Below, in pieces: positions 63,791-64,000 of a stretch of 64,000 bases of DNA (within the stretch, counting starts at the first letter, position 1; each line of letters starts with the position of its first letter). Made by a program: the position numbers and the translations under genes. The notes beneath the pieces are model-generated. The model saw only the letters and a program-made list of their open reading frames with translations, was not told where the DNA came from and ran no database searches. This DNA comes from Mesorhizobium intechi (GTDB lineage: Bacteria; Pseudomonadota; Alphaproteobacteria; Rhizobiales; Rhizobiaceae), in contig NZ_PNOT02000107.1 of the NCBI RefSeq assembly GCF_002879535.1, positions 1 through 64,000 of the forward strand, in the 5' to 3' direction.

Positions 63791-64000
63791 GTGAAATTCG
63801 TGCTCGGCATCGATGGCGGCGGCACCAGTTGCAGGGCCGCCCTGGCAACGGTTGAAGGTACGGTCATTGGCCGTGCCAAAAGCGGCGCCGCCAACATCCG
63901 CACCGACCTCACCGGCGCGCGCTCGAACATCGTCGATGCCGCGCGGCAGGCTTTCATCGCCGCCGGGCAGGATGCCGAACTCATCCCGCAAACGCCGGCC
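63791..64000 (+). CDS. N-acetylglucosamine-kinase-like protein (BadF/BadG ATPase family), partial
   Basis: First 70 codons only; the window ends inside the gene. Starts at GTG with GGAGGAG upstream. The phosphate-1 motif VLGIDGGGTSCRAALATVEG followed by GRAKSGAANIRTD is that of eukaryotic-type GlcNAc kinases in the BcrAD/BadFG family. It should phosphorylate an amino sugar, feeding MurQ-type steps. Divergent from murQ. Confidence 0.88.
   Translation, partial: MKFVLGIDGGGTSCRAALATVEGTVIGRAKSGAANIRTDLTGARSNIVDAARQAFIAAGQDAELIPQTPA

Overview
This window reads as chromosomal DNA of a Rhizobiales alphaproteobacterium, most likely Mesorhizobium or a close relative. The evidence is high GC throughout, the rpmH-rnpA-yidC block, many ABC importers for peptides, branched amino acids and sugars, and intergenic palindromes of the kind common in that group. 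The genus is inferred from recall, not from a search. No phage, insertion sequence, rRNA or CRISPR array was seen. One tRNA gene (tRNA-Arg, ACG) is present.

Layout. 0.1-5.3 kb: a secreted fasciclin protein, a Tat-exported MsrB, and a TetR-controlled EmrAB-type efflux pair with two palindromic operators. 5.3-13.6 kb: the usual rpmH-rnpA-yidC-engB row is split. Between yidC and engB lie a second fasciclin gene, a second efflux pair, a MarR gene that has lost its DNA-binding domain, a small secreted protein and an acetyltransferase. 13.9-19.2 kb: an orphan sensor kinase, tRNA-Arg, a GNAT/XRE-cupin pair and an ABC exporter. 19.4-21.4 kb: an SDR gene, then a run of decayed genes (ABC exporter tail, two-frameshift reductase, GST and gamma-glutamyltranspeptidase fragments). 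21.6-29.3 kb: an acyl-CoA/oxalate-CoA ligase with a ketopantoate-reductase-like gene, an LprI-like protein and a complete branched-chain amino-acid (LIV) transporter. 29.7-34.5 kb: three overlapping polysaccharide glycosyltransferase genes. 34.5-42.5 kb: a seven-gene overlapping operon, amiC-amiR-dppC-dppB-SBP-formamidase-dppDF, preceded by a leader with competing terminator and antiterminator hairpins. This looks like an amide-inducible uptake and hydrolysis system under ANTAR antitermination. 42.5-43.9 kb: AraC and MetI remnants around an intact MarR gene. 43.9-50.9 kb: hydantoinase HyuA/HyuB, a periplasmic binding protein and a GcvT-like aminomethyltransferase, divergent from a ferredoxin/flavodoxin-NADP reductase. 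51-54.6 kb: deoC plus a two-domain ALDH16-like dehydrogenase behind a RutR/TetR-like palindrome. 54.8-56.6 kb: an SDR and a fumarylacetoacetase-family hydrolase resembling the last steps of non-phosphorylative L-fucose/L-fuconate breakdown. 56.7-64 kb: a sugar ABC transporter (ATPase, two permeases, binding protein), a Gfo/Idh oxidoreductase and murQ, divergent from an N-acetylglucosamine-kinase-like gene cut by the window end. This is probably amino-sugar or cell-wall-sugar salvage, with mirrored TGGTATT box pairs between murQ and the kinase.

The best candidates for new biology are the amiCR/ABC/formamidase operon with its attenuator-like leader, the MarR gene missing its helix-turn-helix in front of an intact efflux pair, the operator candidates at deoC and at murQ/nagK, and the hydantoinase-GcvT-reductase neighbourhood. 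All functional statements come from reading motifs and context. No similarity search or folding program was run.
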